A stretch of DNA of 64,000 bases from Chloroflexota bacterium. Lineage in GTDB: Bacteria > Chloroflexota > Chloroflexia > Thermomicrobiales > UBA6265. The stretch is taken from positions 1 through 64,000 of the forward strand of contig JAEWEG010000018.1 of NCBI GenBank assembly GCA_023389575.1, read 5' to 3'. Position numbers and translations under genes: made by a program. Positions 24,854 through 33,619 of this stretch are shown here, piece by piece; within the stretch, counting starts at the first letter, position 1, and every line of letters starts with the position of its first letter. The notes below the pieces were generated by a model. That model was given only the letters and a program-made list of their open reading frames with translations. It did no database searches and was not told the DNA's origin.

Positions 24854-25768
24854 GTGCGTAATTTTCCGTTCGATAAACCAGGCGCGTACTACCGGGGCAA
24901 CATCCACAGCCACAGCACCAACTCCGATGGATTGCTCTCTCCAGCCGATGTCGTAAGTGCCTACCGTGAGCGGGATTACGATTTCGTTGCGATCACCGAT
25001 CACTTTCTCAAGAACTATGGTTTCCCCATAACGGACACGTCCGACCTGCGGACATCAGACTTTACGACGCTGCTCGGCGCGGAAATCCATGTGGACCGCC
25101 TGCAAAACGGCATTCGCTGGGACCTGCTGGCGATTGGATTGCCGCGGGACTTCGAGCCGGTTGGCCCGGACGAGGTCGATGTCGACGTGGTGAAGCGAGC
25201 CTCGGAAGCAGGCGCGTTCGTGGCCATTCCGCATCCGATGTGGAACGGCGTGGTGCACAGCGACGGCATGCGGCTCGCGCCGTGGCTGGACGCGATCGAG
25301 ATCCACAACGAGGGCCACACGCTGGATAGCGATCGCGGCAGCGGATGGTTCCTGGCCGACTCGATGGCAACCCAAGGCAGGAAGTTCTCGACCTTCGCCG
25401 CCGACGATGCCCACTTCAAGAGCGACCGGTTCGACCGGTTTGGTGGCTGGATCAACGTGAAGGCCGAATCGCTGGAACCAGAAGCGCTGCTGGCGGCTAT
25501 GAAGGCGGGCAGCTATTACGCCAGCACCGGGGCGGTGATCCACAACGTGGAGGTGACCGATACCGACATCGTGGTGGAAACCGATCCAGCCGTGGGCATC
25601 ATGCTCGGCGGGAGTGGCACCATCCGGCAATACGTTCGTGGCGACGGGCTGACGAGGGCGGTGTTCACACGCTCGCTGTTCGAGCCGTCGTTCTTCCGCG
25701 TCATCGTGGTACAGGCGGACAACCGCAAGGCGTGGTCGAGCCCGATCTGGCTGGACGAGTTCGCGTAG
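24854..25768 (+). CDS. PHP-domain metal-dependent phosphoesterase (CehA/McbA-like)
   Basis: A 304-aa polymerase-and-histidinol-phosphatase domain protein. The four metal-binding motifs are visible: GNIHSHSTNSDG near residue 16, FVAITDH near 46, FVAIPHPMW near 125, and TFAADDAHF near 180. A beta-rich C-terminal part follows. Such proteins hydrolyse phosphoesters or, in the CehA/McbA branch, aryl carbamates; the substrate is not predictable. The GTG at 24854 has GGAGG 9 nt upstream, which settles the start against a much longer in-frame extension. It lies about 115 bp after the UXS-like gene, possibly in the same transcript. Confidence 0.8.
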   Translation: MRNFPFDKPGAYYRGNIHSHSTNSDGLLSPADVVSAYRERDYDFVAITDHFLKNYGFPITDTSDLRTSDFTTLLGAEIHVDRLQNGIRWDLLAIGLPRDFEPVGPDEVDVDVVKRASEAGAFVAIPHPMWNGVVHSDGMRLAPWLDAIEIHNEGHTLDSDRGSGWFLADSMATQGRKFSTFAADDAHFKSDRFDRFGGWINVKAESLEPEALLAAMKAGSYYASTGAVIHNVEVTDTDIVVETDPAVGIMLGGSGTIRQYVRGDGLTRAVFTRSLFEPSFFRVIVVQADNRKAWSSPIWLDEFA

Positions 25769-25948
25769 AGGCTGCATCCGAGCCATGAAACTCGGACGCG
25801 TTGCTGGGGGGAGGCCCATACCGCGGCCAGGAGTCGACCGGGAACGATTCGTTCAGCGTCCGCGTAGGATCTCCCTACTGTCCGTGGCAAGACTGGACCG
25901 GTGCAATCACGCTGGACCGTCCCGTAGTTTTGGGGTACGGGAAAGCAC

Positions 25949-25980
25949 AAGGGGGAGGCTCGATCGAGCCTCCCCCTTTT
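25949..25980. terminator. Perfect palindromic terminator
   Basis: AAGGGGGAGGCTCGAT and its exact complement form a 30-nt palindrome followed by T residues on the plus strand, between the PHP gene and the convergent fabI. It probably terminates both. Confidence 0.85.
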
Positions 25981-25998
25981 CGTTCCGGAATTGGGTGG

Positions 25999-26790
25999 TT
26001 ACACGCCCATGATGTTGTAGCCGCCATCGACGAACAGCACGTCGCCGGTGAGGGCCGGGGCCAAGTCGCTGGCGAGGAAGACCGCCGTGCCCGCCACGTG
26101 GGTGGCGTCATAGATGGAGCCGAGCGGCGCCAGGTCGAGCGCCTGCTGCTGCATCGCCGAGAAGCCCGGGATGCCGCGCGCCGAGGCGGTCTTGAGCGGG
26201 CCAGCCGAGATCGCGTTGACGCGGATGCCGGCTTCGCCGAGGTCCGCCGCCAGGTAGCGGGTGGTGGCTTCGAGCGCGGCCTTGGCGACGCCCATCACGT
26301 TGTACTTCGGGAACACGCGGTCGGCGCCGAGGTAGGTCAGGGTCAGGATGCTGCCGCCGGTGTTCATGATCGGCGAGAGCTCGCGGGCGACGGCGATCAG
26401 CGAGTAGACGCTGATCTCGTGGGCGAGCTTGAAGCCCTCGCGGGAGGTTTCGAGGAACCGGTTCTTCAGTTCGTCCGCCGGGGCGAAGGCGATGCTGTGG
26501 ACGAGGGTGTCGATCTTGCCGTACTCGGCTTCGAGCTGCCCGCGCAGCGTCACGATCTCCTCATCGTTCTGCACGTTGCAGACGAACGTCTTCATGCCGG
26601 GAACGGTGGCGGCGAGTTTTTCGGCGTTCGCCTTGGCGCGGTCGTCGACATAGGTGATCGCCACCTGGGCGCCCGCATTGGAGAGCGCCTCGGCGATCTG
26701 CCAGGCGATGCTCCACTGGTTCTGGACACCCATGACAACGGCGGTTTTGCCGGCCAGGAGCGTCGCCTGCGGGAGTTGGTTCTCGGACAT
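25999..26790 (-). CDS. fabI: Enoyl-[acyl-carrier-protein] reductase [NADH]
   Basis: A 263-aa enzyme that reduces trans-2-enoyl-ACP in the last step of each fatty acid elongation cycle; a known triclosan/isoniazid-class target family. It has a FabI-type modified Rossmann opening (KTAVVMGVQNQWSIAWQIAEAL), HSIAFAP, and the catalytic Tyr-X6-Lys in KYNVMGVAKAALEA. RVNAISAGPLKT and the C-terminal LTGDVLFVDGGYNIMG complete it. The ATG at 26790 has GAGGAGG upstream; the longer frame to 26823 is rejected. It stands alone, convergent with the PHP gene and divergent from the dipeptidase. An inverted repeat lies 55 bp upstream. Confidence 0.95.
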   Translation of the reverse strand: MSENQLPQATLLAGKTAVVMGVQNQWSIAWQIAEALSNAGAQVAITYVDDRAKANAEKLAATVPGMKTFVCNVQNDEEIVTLRGQLEAEYGKIDTLVHSIAFAPADELKNRFLETSREGFKLAHEISVYSLIAVARELSPIMNTGGSILTLTYLGADRVFPKYNVMGVAKAALEATTRYLAADLGEAGIRVNAISAGPLKTASARGIPGFSAMQQQALDLAPLGSIYDATHVAGTAVFLASDLAPALTGDVLFVDGGYNIMGV

Positions 26791-26845
26791 CGTGTGTTCC
26801 TCCTCGGAGATCACCCGCGCCATTGGCGCGGGCTGGACAAGGCGA

Positions 26846-26879
26846 TATCATGCGCGATTTTCAAACCTGTTGCATGATA
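26846..26879. promoter_or_regulatory. Inverted repeat upstream of fabI (candidate operator)
   Basis: TATCATGC (26846-26853) and GCATGATA (26872-26879), perfect 8-bp arms separated by 18 bp, lie in the divergent region between fabI and the dipeptidase. The position fits an operator for either gene. It matches neither the FapR nor the FabT consensus as I know them. Confidence 0.5.
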
Positions 26880-27031
26880 CGCGGGTTACGTGGACGCGCC
26901 GCGATCCAGCCGGAGCCCCGGGCATTCGGCAAAACGCCCCGGAATTGGGTGGGTCGTGCGTCGAGCGCTGCCGGAAAGAGTACGACATTCACAGGTTGGC
27001 GGACATGCGTTCGGCAACGGAGGGACACCAG

Positions 27032-28159
27032 ATGACCGCGAGCGAGACGACGACGCCTACCCTGATCTTCGATGGCCACAACGATACGATTCTCGACCTG
27101 ATGGCCACGGGACGGTCATTTTACGAGCGGTCGAATCAGGGACACATCGACAGGGTGAGGGCGGCGGAAGGCGGGCTCGCGGGAGGCTTCTTCGCGGTGT
27201 TCGTGCCCGATATCGACCCGGATACCGACATGGGGCGAGAGGTGGTCGCCCGCTTCGGTCGCGGCCTAGAAGGCGTGCCGGTCAAGGGCGAAACCGGGCC
27301 AACGCAGGCGTTTGCCCAGCTCTATACCATGGCGGCCGTGGGTCAGTTGATGCGGATCGAGGCGGGCGAGGGCGCGGAGATCGCGCTGGACGAGAGCCTT
27401 GGCTTCGAAATGCCGCGGCAGCCGCTGAGTTTCGTGCACAGCGCGGCGGAACTGGAAGAGAACATCGAAGCGGGCGAGTTCTCGGCCATCCTCCATTTCG
27501 AGGGGGCGGAGATGATCGACGAGCGGTTGCTTTCGCTGGAGGCGTTTCACGCGATGGGGCTGCGGTCGCTGGGCCTGGTCTGGTCGCGCCAGAACATCTT
27601 CGGCAGCGGCGTGCCGTTCGCCTATCCGAGCAGCCCGGACACCGGACCGGGCCTGACCGACCTGGGGAAGGCGCTGGTGGAAGCCTGTAACCAGCTGGGG
27701 ATCATGGTCGACCTCTCCCATCTCAACGAGAAGGGCTTCTGGGACGTGGCGGCGATCTCGGAGGCGCCGCTGGTGGCGACGCACTCGAACGCGCACGCGA
27801 TCTGCCCGTCGTCGCGAAACCTGACCGACAAGCAACTGGACGCCATCAAAGATTCCGACGGGATCGTGGGCGTGAACTTCAACTGCGCGTTCCTGCGGCC
27901 GGACGGCGCGCGGGATTCGAACACACCGCTCGACGTGATGGTGGACCACGTCGACTACCTGGTGGACCGGATCGGCATCGACCGCGTGGCACTGGGTTCC
28001 GATTTCGACGGCGCGCAGATGCCGGACGAAGTGTCGGATTGTTCCAAGCTGCCGAATCTGGTGGCGACACTGCGAACGCGCGGGTACGACGACGCGGCGC
28101 TGAAGAAGATCGGGTACCAGAACTGGATCCGCGTTCTGGAGACGACCTGGGGGTTGTAA
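27032..28159 (+). CDS. Membrane dipeptidase family M19 (renal-dipeptidase-like)
   Basis: A 375-aa zinc hydrolase of the M19 family, which cleaves dipeptides including D-amino-acid-containing ones. The metal ligands are visible in order: FDGHNDT at residue 13, the bridging Glu in ILHFEGAE near 150, VDLSHLNEKGFWD near 230, and ATHSNAHAI near 250, with VALGSDFDG near 320 closing the site. There is no signal peptide, so it is cytoplasmic. The ATG at 27032 has GGAGGGAC upstream; longer in-frame starts lack one. It is monocistronic with its own terminator. It may link functionally with the peptide importer at 7.6-11.2 kb, but it is not adjacent. Confidence 0.88.
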   Translation: MTASETTTPTLIFDGHNDTILDLMATGRSFYERSNQGHIDRVRAAEGGLAGGFFAVFVPDIDPDTDMGREVVARFGRGLEGVPVKGETGPTQAFAQLYTMAAVGQLMRIEAGEGAEIALDESLGFEMPRQPLSFVHSAAELEENIEAGEFSAILHFEGAEMIDERLLSLEAFHAMGLRSLGLVWSRQNIFGSGVPFAYPSSPDTGPGLTDLGKALVEACNQLGIMVDLSHLNEKGFWDVAAISEAPLVATHSNAHAICPSSRNLTDKQLDAIKDSDGIVGVNFNCAFLRPDGARDSNTPLDVMVDHVDYLVDRIGIDRVALGSDFDGAQMPDEVSDCSKLPNLVATLRTRGYDDAALKKIGYQNWIRVLETTWGL

Positions 28160-28199
28160 GCGAAGATCATGGCTTCCGCTTTATGGAGGCATGCTTGAC

Positions 28200-28229
28200 A
28201 CAGCCGCCTGGGGATTCCCAGGCGGCTGT
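28200..28229 (+). terminator. Terminator after M19 dipeptidase
   Basis: A perfect 13-bp stem (ACAGCCGCCTGGG and complement, loop GATT) followed by TGTTGTTGTC. It lies between convergent genes and may be used from both sides. Confidence 0.8.
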
Positions 28230-28252
28230 TGTTGTCTGAGGAACTGGGGTGA

Positions 28253-28792
28253 TTACTCGGCGGCCTGAGGCGCCAGTTCCGGGAGGGAGAGCAGGCCTTC
28301 CAGATCGAGGCGGCGGGTGTACATCGTCACTTCGCCGTTCTCGTCCAGCGGCCATTCCTCGCGGGGGCGGTCCCAGTAAAGTTCGACGCCATTGCCGTCG
28401 GGATCGTCAAGGTAGATCGCCTCGCTCACGCCGTGGTCGGACGCGCCGGTGATCTGGATGCCGGCGTTGAGCAGGCGGCGGACGGCGTCGGCCAGTTCGG
28501 CGCGCTCCTTGTACAGGATCGCGGTGTGGTACAGGCCCGTGGAGCCCGGAGGCGGCGGGTTGCCGCCGGCGCTTTCCCAGGTGTTCATGCCGATGTGGTG
28601 GTGATAACCACCGGCCGAGAGGAAGGCGGCCTGGTCGCCGACCCGGATCATGATGTCGAAGCCCAGCACGCCGTGATAGAAGCCGAGGGCGCGATCGAGA
28701 TCGGCGACCTTGAGGTGCACGTGGCCGATGCTGGCCGTGGAGGCGATGGGATTGGCTGACTTGACGTTGTGGGGGCCCTGGTACTGGATCAT
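28253..28792 (-). CDS. VOC-superfamily dioxygenase, CatE-like
   Basis: A 179-aa vicinal-oxygen-chelate protein resembling catechol 2,3-dioxygenase CatE/YfiE. Two beta-alpha-beta modules are present: GHVHLKVADLDRALGFYHGVLGF, the metal-ligand segment AGGYHHHIGMNTW, and ASDHGVSEAIYLDDPDGNGVELYWDR with a second His and Glu. The three ligands (His in GHVH, His in YHTA or SDHG, Glu in VELYWD) are consistent with Fe(II) or Mn(II). The ATG at 28792 has AGAGG upstream. It is divergent from the potassium-uptake genes. The substrate may be a catechol or quinone, as for Bacillus CatE; that is inference. Confidence 0.8.
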   Translation of the reverse strand: MIQYQGPHNVKSANPIASTASIGHVHLKVADLDRALGFYHGVLGFDIMIRVGDQAAFLSAGGYHHHIGMNTWESAGGNPPPPGSTGLYHTAILYKERAELADAVRRLLNAGIQITGASDHGVSEAIYLDDPDGNGVELYWDRPREEWPLDENGEVTMYTRRLDLEGLLSLPELAPQAAE

Positions 28793-28946
28793 GGAATGCC
28801 TCTTTTCGGTTGATACGCACGTTGAGTGGAGCATGTTTCTGTAAACTAACTAAAGATAAGTATAGCCGATGGCCGGACGTTTGGGAAGTGCCGCCGTACA
28901 ATCGACCATGCAATCGGCGGGTCGGCGAAACGCCGGGAGACCGGAT

Positions 28947-29690
28947 ATGGCAGGGGGCGGCGTGCGAGACGCGAACCGGAAACAGGCGTCGGAAGATCGG
29001 GTGGCGGTGATCGGGCTGGGGCGCTTCGGCACCAGCGTTGCAAAGACCCTGCACGAACTTGGCTATGAGGTCACGGCCATCGACCGGGGCGAGAAGCAGA
29101 TTCGCGAGGCGGCCAACTTCGTGACACTGGCCGCGCAGGGGGACGGCACTGACCAGGAACTGCTCCTGCAACTGAACGTGCAACAGTCCGCGGTGGCGGT
29201 GGTGGCCCAGGGCGAGAGCCTGGAGTCGAGCGTGCTCAGTACGCTGTTGCTGAAGAAGCTTGGCGTGCCGTGGGTGGTGGCGAAGGCGAAATCCACCCTG
29301 CATGGGGAATTGCTGCGTAAGGTGGGCGCCGACCGGGTGGTGTTCCCCGAGCTCGACGCGGGAAACCGGCTGGCCCACTCCATCGGCGTGCGGCACGTTA
29401 ACGACTACATCTCCCTGTCGGCGACCGCCGGCATCGCCAAGTTGCAGGCCCCGGCGAACCTGATCGGCCATTCCATCGCCGATGTGCTGGGCGACCAGAC
29501 GGCGAAACTGAACGTGCTGATGATCAAGCGCGGAAGCCAACTCATCACGGTTCCGCATTACCAGGAGGTGATTCGCGCCAACGATGAACTGGTGATCGTT
29601 GGCGGGGATGCCGAGATCGAGCGATTCGCCGAGCGGAACCCGGACGCGAAGCCCACCGTTCGCCCGGTTTCCGCGCCGGGCCAGGACTAG
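28947..29690 (+). CDS. trkA: TrkA/KtrA-family potassium uptake regulatory subunit
   Basis: A 247-aa cytoplasmic gating subunit with an RCK_N Rossmann domain (VAVIGLGRFGTSVAKTLHELGYEVTAIDRGE, residues 18-48) that binds NAD(H) or ATP/ADP. An RCK_C domain follows (LSATAGIAKLQAPANLIGHSIADV onward). It forms an octameric ring controlling the TrkH channel. The ATG at 28947 has GGGAGA upstream; in-frame ATGs at 28869 and 28908 lack a ribosome site. It stops 6 bp before the GTG of the channel gene, so the pair is one operon. Ring assignment and channel pairing are standard for the family. Confidence 0.9.
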   Translation: MAGGGVRDANRKQASEDRVAVIGLGRFGTSVAKTLHELGYEVTAIDRGEKQIREAANFVTLAAQGDGTDQELLLQLNVQQSAVAVVAQGESLESSVLSTLLLKKLGVPWVVAKAKSTLHGELLRKVGADRVVFPELDAGNRLAHSIGVRHVNDYISLSATAGIAKLQAPANLIGHSIADVLGDQTAKLNVLMIKRGSQLITVPHYQEVIRANDELVIVGGDAEIERFAERNPDAKPTVRPVSAPGQD

Positions 29691-29696
29691 CCGCGG

Positions 29697-31142
29697 GTGA
29701 GCGAGCGAGGGGGCAAGCGACTCGCCGGGAACCGGGTGGTTCGGAAACGGCTCAATCCCACCCAGATCATCATGCTGCCGGACCACACACCCGGCGGCGA
29801 TGTGCCGAACGTGCGAACCAGCGCGAAACGGTTCGTGATGGCGTTCACCCTGCTGGTCCTGGTGGGCGCGGTGCTGCTGGCGTTGCCGTGGACCACGGAA
29901 AGCGGCGAGTCGACCGATCCCGCCGATGCGTTTTTCACCGCGGTGTCGGCGTCGTCCGTGACCGGGCTCACCGTGGTGGACACGCAGGAACACTGGAACC
30001 TGTTCGGCGAGATCGTGTTGCTGGTGCTGATCCAGGTTGGCGGGCTCGGGTTCATGGTGGGCGCGTCGATCGTGCTGGCGTCACTGGGACGGTCGCTGTC
30101 GTTGCGGGACTCGCTGCTGCTGCAGGATGGCGCGCCGACGCTGTCGCTGGCCGAGGCGACGCGACTCTCCAAGCACATCCTCGTGTTCATCTTCGTCTGC
30201 GAGGCAATTGGGGCGGTGATCCTGACAGCGTTGCTGATGATCGATGGGCGTGGATTCGGGGTGGCCCTGTGGCATGGGGTGTTCACCTCCGTTTCCTCCT
30301 TCTGCAACGCGGGATTCGACCTCGAAGGCGGGTTCCAGTCGGTGATGGGGTTATCGGACTCGTTCATCTTCACCACCACCAGCCTGGTGCTGATCCAGGC
30401 CGGGGCGCTCTCGTACATCACCTTCAGCGACGCCTGGGCGCAGAAGCGGTGGAAGCGGTACGCGCTGGATACCAAGCTCGTGCTGCTGACGAACGCGATC
30501 CTGCTGGTGGGCGGCGCGCTGATGTTCTTGGTGCTGGAGTGGGGCGACGCGATGGGCGGAATCAACGGGTGGTTGAAGCCGCTCACCGCGCTGTACCAGA
30601 GCGCCTCGGTACGAACGGCGGGTTTCGCGGCGATGCCCTTCGAGGACGTTCACCCCGCGACGGTGTTCCTCTCGATCGGGATCATGCTGGTGGGTGGCGC
30701 GGCGGGTTCCACCACCGGCGGCGTGAAGCTGGCGACGATCGCGATCGTGGTGATCGCCGTGATCTCGACGGTGCGCGGGCAGACCGATGCGCAGGCGTTT
30801 GGGCGGCGGATCGCGCCACAACTGGTATTCCGGGCGATGGCGGTGATCACGCTGTTCCTGTTCGCGCACTTCCTGTTGACCCTGGGCGTGGCGATCACCG
30901 AAGAGGCGGTGGCGGGCAAGGAATTTGGGTTCCTGGCGTTGATGCTGGAGGCGATGAGCGCGATCGCCACGGCCGGTCTGTCGACTGGCATCACGCCGGA
31001 CTTTTCGGTGGCGGGCAAGCTGCTTCTTTGCGTGGGTATGTTCGTGGGGCGGCTCGGGCCGCTGACCGCGGTCTACGCGCTGCAACGCCGCCAGCGTCCA
31101 GCGCTCTATCGCTTCCCGGAGGCGCCGATCCGGATCGGTTGA
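29697..31142 (+). CDS. trkH: TrkH/KtrB-family potassium channel subunit
   Basis: A 481-aa membrane protein of the superfamily of K+ transporters. Four M1-P-M2 repeats each bear a selectivity-filter-like segment: ASSVTGLTVVDT, SFCNAGFDLEGG, QSASVRTAGFAAMP and ATAGLSTGITPDF. The glycine at each filter centre is conserved. The N-terminus is basic and short. It works with the preceding RCK protein to import K+, driven by membrane potential or Na+. The GTG start at 29697 follows the trkA stop closely with no strong ribosome site, suggesting coupled translation. Ends before phzF. Confidence 0.92.
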   Translation: MSERGGKRLAGNRVVRKRLNPTQIIMLPDHTPGGDVPNVRTSAKRFVMAFTLLVLVGAVLLALPWTTESGESTDPADAFFTAVSASSVTGLTVVDTQEHWNLFGEIVLLVLIQVGGLGFMVGASIVLASLGRSLSLRDSLLLQDGAPTLSLAEATRLSKHILVFIFVCEAIGAVILTALLMIDGRGFGVALWHGVFTSVSSFCNAGFDLEGGFQSVMGLSDSFIFTTTSLVLIQAGALSYITFSDAWAQKRWKRYALDTKLVLLTNAILLVGGALMFLVLEWGDAMGGINGWLKPLTALYQSASVRTAGFAAMPFEDVHPATVFLSIGIMLVGGAAGSTTGGVKLATIAIVVIAVISTVRGQTDAQAFGRRIAPQLVFRAMAVITLFLFAHFLLTLGVAITEEAVAGKEFGFLALMLEAMSAIATAGLSTGITPDFSVAGKLLLCVGMFVGRLGPLTAVYALQRRQRPALYRFPEAPIRIG

Positions 31143-31178
31143 TGCCGGGCCGACCGCGCTATTCCACGGAGGATGTTC

Positions 31179-32039
31179 ATGCCGGAGTTTCGTTACACCC
31201 TGATCGATGTGTTCGCCGAGCAGCCGCTCGAAGGCAACCTGCTGGCCGTGATCGAGGACGGGGACGGACTGTCCGACGAGACGATGGCCACGCTCGCGCG
31301 GCGGTTCAAGCTGTCTGAAACCTCGTTCATCCAGACCTCCACTTCACCCACGGCGACCTACCGGCACCGGATATTCATCGTTGAGGGCGAGATTCCGTTC
31401 GCTGGGCATCCATCGCTGGGGACGGCGGCGGTATGGGCACATCGCCAGGGACTGGCCTCGGCCGATGTGACGCAGCAGACCATTTCCGGTGAGCAGCGCA
31501 TTCAGGTCGAGCTGGATGGCCGGAGTGGCCGGGCGACGATCTGGCAGAATCCCGCCCACTTCGGCGACATGATCGAGGCTGGTCCGGTGTTGGCGGCGTT
31601 GGGATTGCCCGTCGAGGCACGGAATCCGTCGTTGCCCGCCCAGGTGATGTCCACCGGGTTGCCAACCCTGGTGATGCCAATCGCCGATGTCCGCCATCTC
31701 GCGGATCTCCAGGTCGATCCGCGAGCCCTCGTTTCGGCCACCACGCTGGCGGATGGCTCGCACCCGCTGACGGTGTATGTGGTGGCGGAGTCGGGTCCGG
31801 GTGAGTGGCGGGCGCGATCGCTTGGGACCGATCTGGCCGGTGGCGAGGATCCCGCCACGGGATCGGCGGCCGGGCCGTTTGGCGCGTATCTCAAGGAGTA
31901 CACCGGGCTGACGGCGCTGCGTATCACGCAGGGGGTGGAGATGCGGTGCCCCAGCGTGTTGCTGGTGGACACCAGCGATGGCGTGGTGGTGAGCGGCGGC
32001 GTGCACATCGTGGGCGAGGGCATGCTGATGCTGCCGTAG
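31179..32039 (+). CDS. PhzF-family isomerase/epimerase-like protein
   Basis: A 286-aa protein of the PhzF fold (two diaminopimelate-epimerase-like halves). The N-terminal landmarks are DVFAEQPLEGNLLAV and KLSETSFI, with the glutamate that acts as acid/base in PhzF. FAGHPSLGTAAVWA follows, and GGEDPATGSAAGPFGAYL marks the second half. PhzF itself isomerises a phenazine precursor, but most members are of unknown substrate, and no phenazine genes are nearby. GGAGG precedes the ATG at 31179. It lies 36 bp after trkH, possibly co-transcribed. Confidence 0.88.
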   Translation: MPEFRYTLIDVFAEQPLEGNLLAVIEDGDGLSDETMATLARRFKLSETSFIQTSTSPTATYRHRIFIVEGEIPFAGHPSLGTAAVWAHRQGLASADVTQQTISGEQRIQVELDGRSGRATIWQNPAHFGDMIEAGPVLAALGLPVEARNPSLPAQVMSTGLPTLVMPIADVRHLADLQVDPRALVSATTLADGSHPLTVYVVAESGPGEWRARSLGTDLAGGEDPATGSAAGPFGAYLKEYTGLTALRITQGVEMRCPSVLLVDTSDGVVVSGGVHIVGEGMLMLP

Positions 32040-32042
32040 CCG

Positions 32043-32591
32043 TCAGGTGACGGCGTACCTGGCGACGATTGGGCCGCCCTCCAGCGCGCGCGTTTCAAGC
32101 AGGCGCAGGGTACGGGCGGCGGTCGATACACCCAGCGCGGGTTCGCCCTGGCCCGCGATGATCGGGTTGATGAGCACCTCGATTTCATCCACCAGGTTGT
32201 GTTCGAGGCAGGTCTGGAACAGTGCCGGACCGGTGGCGAGCAGGAGCTGACTTCCTGGCTGTGCCTTGAGCTCGGCGATGCGTTCGTGGGCGGCGCCGTC
32301 GAGCGCCGTGGCGAGCGGCTCCAGCTCGCGGCGGCTGTCGAAGACGTAGCGAGGCTTGGCGCGGAACAGTTCGGCGAACTCCCGCTGGACCGGGACGATG
32401 TCCGGGGCGTCCAGGTCCAATTCGTCCCAATAGGGAACCAGCAATTCGTGGTTCTCGTGGTCGAAGATGATCGCGTCGGAGGCCGCGAACTGCCGGTTGA
32501 AGACCGCGTGAGTGTCCTCCACCCGGCCGACAAATGTGTTGTTCTCGAAGCCGTCCAGCGTGGTGATCGTCGCATAGAGCAGTTTGCGCAT
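32043..32591 (-). CDS. Dihydrofolate-reductase-like (RibD C-terminal) protein
   Basis: A 182-aa protein of the DHFR/RibD_C fold. It starts with the typical strand KLLYATITTLDGFE, then helix and strand segments (RYVFDSRRELEP), and ends with LLATGPALFQTCLEHNLVDEIEVLINPIIAGQG, the NADPH-binding GP motif and characteristic C-terminal strand. Members are small NADPH-dependent reductases often annotated as stand-alone RibD-like; true dihydrofolate reductase activity is unlikely. GGGAGA precedes the ATG. It is downstream of an LLM oxidoreductase on the same strand with a hairpin in between, and convergent with phzF (3-bp gap). Confidence 0.8.
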   Translation of the reverse strand: MRKLLYATITTLDGFENNTFVGRVEDTHAVFNRQFAASDAIIFDHENHELLVPYWDELDLDAPDIVPVQREFAELFRAKPRYVFDSRRELEPLATALDGAAHERIAELKAQPGSQLLLATGPALFQTCLEHNLVDEIEVLINPIIAGQGEPALGVSTAARTLRLLETRALEGGPIVARYAVT

Positions 32592-32624
32592 GGCGTGGTT
32601 TCTCCCGGTGTCCTCGTCAGGCAG

Positions 32625-32650
32625 CCGGCTGGACCATCGCGTCCAGCCGG
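32625..32650 (-). terminator. Hairpin between LLM and RibD-like genes
   Basis: CCGGCTGGA (32625-32633) pairs with TCCAGCCGG (32642-32650), an 8-nt loop. It follows the LLM gene stop on the minus strand by about 60 nt; without a T-tract its terminator activity is uncertain. Confidence 0.5.
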
Positions 32651-32713
32651 GATGCGCTGATCGTAGCGGGTTTGGGAGAGTGCCGCTTCTCGTGACGTGC
32701 GATGGCCGGAACG

Positions 32714-33538
32714 CTACGGGACGCCCGCCAGCGAGGCGCCCTGGTTCACGCGGGCGTCGCGCCAGGCGACGAGTTCCCGGAAGGCTTCAAGGCCCGCGGC
32801 CGAACCGTCCTGTCCCACGATCAGGTGGGTGATGCCGTTGTCCGCGTAGGCGTCGGCCAGGGCGACGGCGTCGGCTGGGTCCTGCACCAGCACCGAACGC
32901 TCGATATCGGCGGGATCGCGGCCGATCTTCACGCACCAGTCGTCAAGCACGGCGCTCAGGCGGGCCATTTCGGCCGGATCGCCGAATCCGCTCCAGGTGG
33001 TGGCGTGCTGGGCCGCGATGCGGAGCGTGACCTTCTCGCCCGTGCCTCCAATCAGGATGGGAAGGGTTCCGTTCACGGGGGGCGGGTTCAGCCGGGCGAG
33101 ACGGTCCACGATCACGGGCAGGGTGTCCGCCAGGTCGCGCAGGCGTTCGGGCGCGGTCTTGAAGTCGTAGCCGTACTCGTCGTAGTCGCGTTCGAACCAG
33201 CCAGAGCCGAGTCCGAGGATCAATCGTCCGCCGGCGATGTGGTCGACCGTGCGGGCCATGTCGGCCAGCAGGTGGGGATTCCGGTAGCCGATGCTGGTGA
33301 CGAGGGTGCCGATCTGCACGCGCTCGGTGATTTCGGCCATGGCCGCGAGCAGCGACCAGCCCTCGAAGTGGGTGCCGTCCGGCTCGCCGCTGAGCGGATA
33401 GAAATGGTCCCAAAGGAAGAGCGAGTCGGCGCCGGCATCCTCGACATCGCGCCAGGTCTGCCGAAGCGATGCGTAGGGGAGATGCTGCTGGGGAACGGTG
33501 GCGCCGATGCGGATCGGATGGGTGTGGTGCTGTTGCAT
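32714..33538 (-). CDS. LLM-class F420-dependent oxidoreductase
   Basis: A 274-aa TIM-barrel protein of the luciferase-like family that uses F420 (or FMN). Landmarks are GADSLFLWDHFYPL, IGTLVTSIGYRNPHLLADMARTVDHIAGGRLILGLGSGW and the C-terminal VGQDGSAAGLEAFRELV. The YRNP and GGR-GLGSGW segments are typical of F420-dependent members (TIGR03560-like). The AAAGGA site fixes the start at 33538. It is divergent from an HxlR-type regulator with a repeated operator in the shared 130-bp region, so it is probably a redox or electrophile-responsive target; the substrate is unknown. Confidence 0.85.
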   Translation of the reverse strand: MQQHHTHPIRIGATVPQQHLPYASLRQTWRDVEDAGADSLFLWDHFYPLSGEPDGTHFEGWSLLAAMAEITERVQIGTLVTSIGYRNPHLLADMARTVDHIAGGRLILGLGSGWFERDYDEYGYDFKTAPERLRDLADTLPVIVDRLARLNPPPVNGTLPILIGGTGEKVTLRIAAQHATTWSGFGDPAEMARLSAVLDDWCVKIGRDPADIERSVLVQDPADAVALADAYADNGITHLIVGQDGSAAGLEAFRELVAWRDARVNQGASLAGVP

Positions 33539-33619
33539 GGGGGGGTCCTTTCGTGGTCGTTTGGGGGGTGGGTCGACCCGATTTCCACCATAGGGGTGAT
33601 ACAGTCAGAATGGCAAGTA

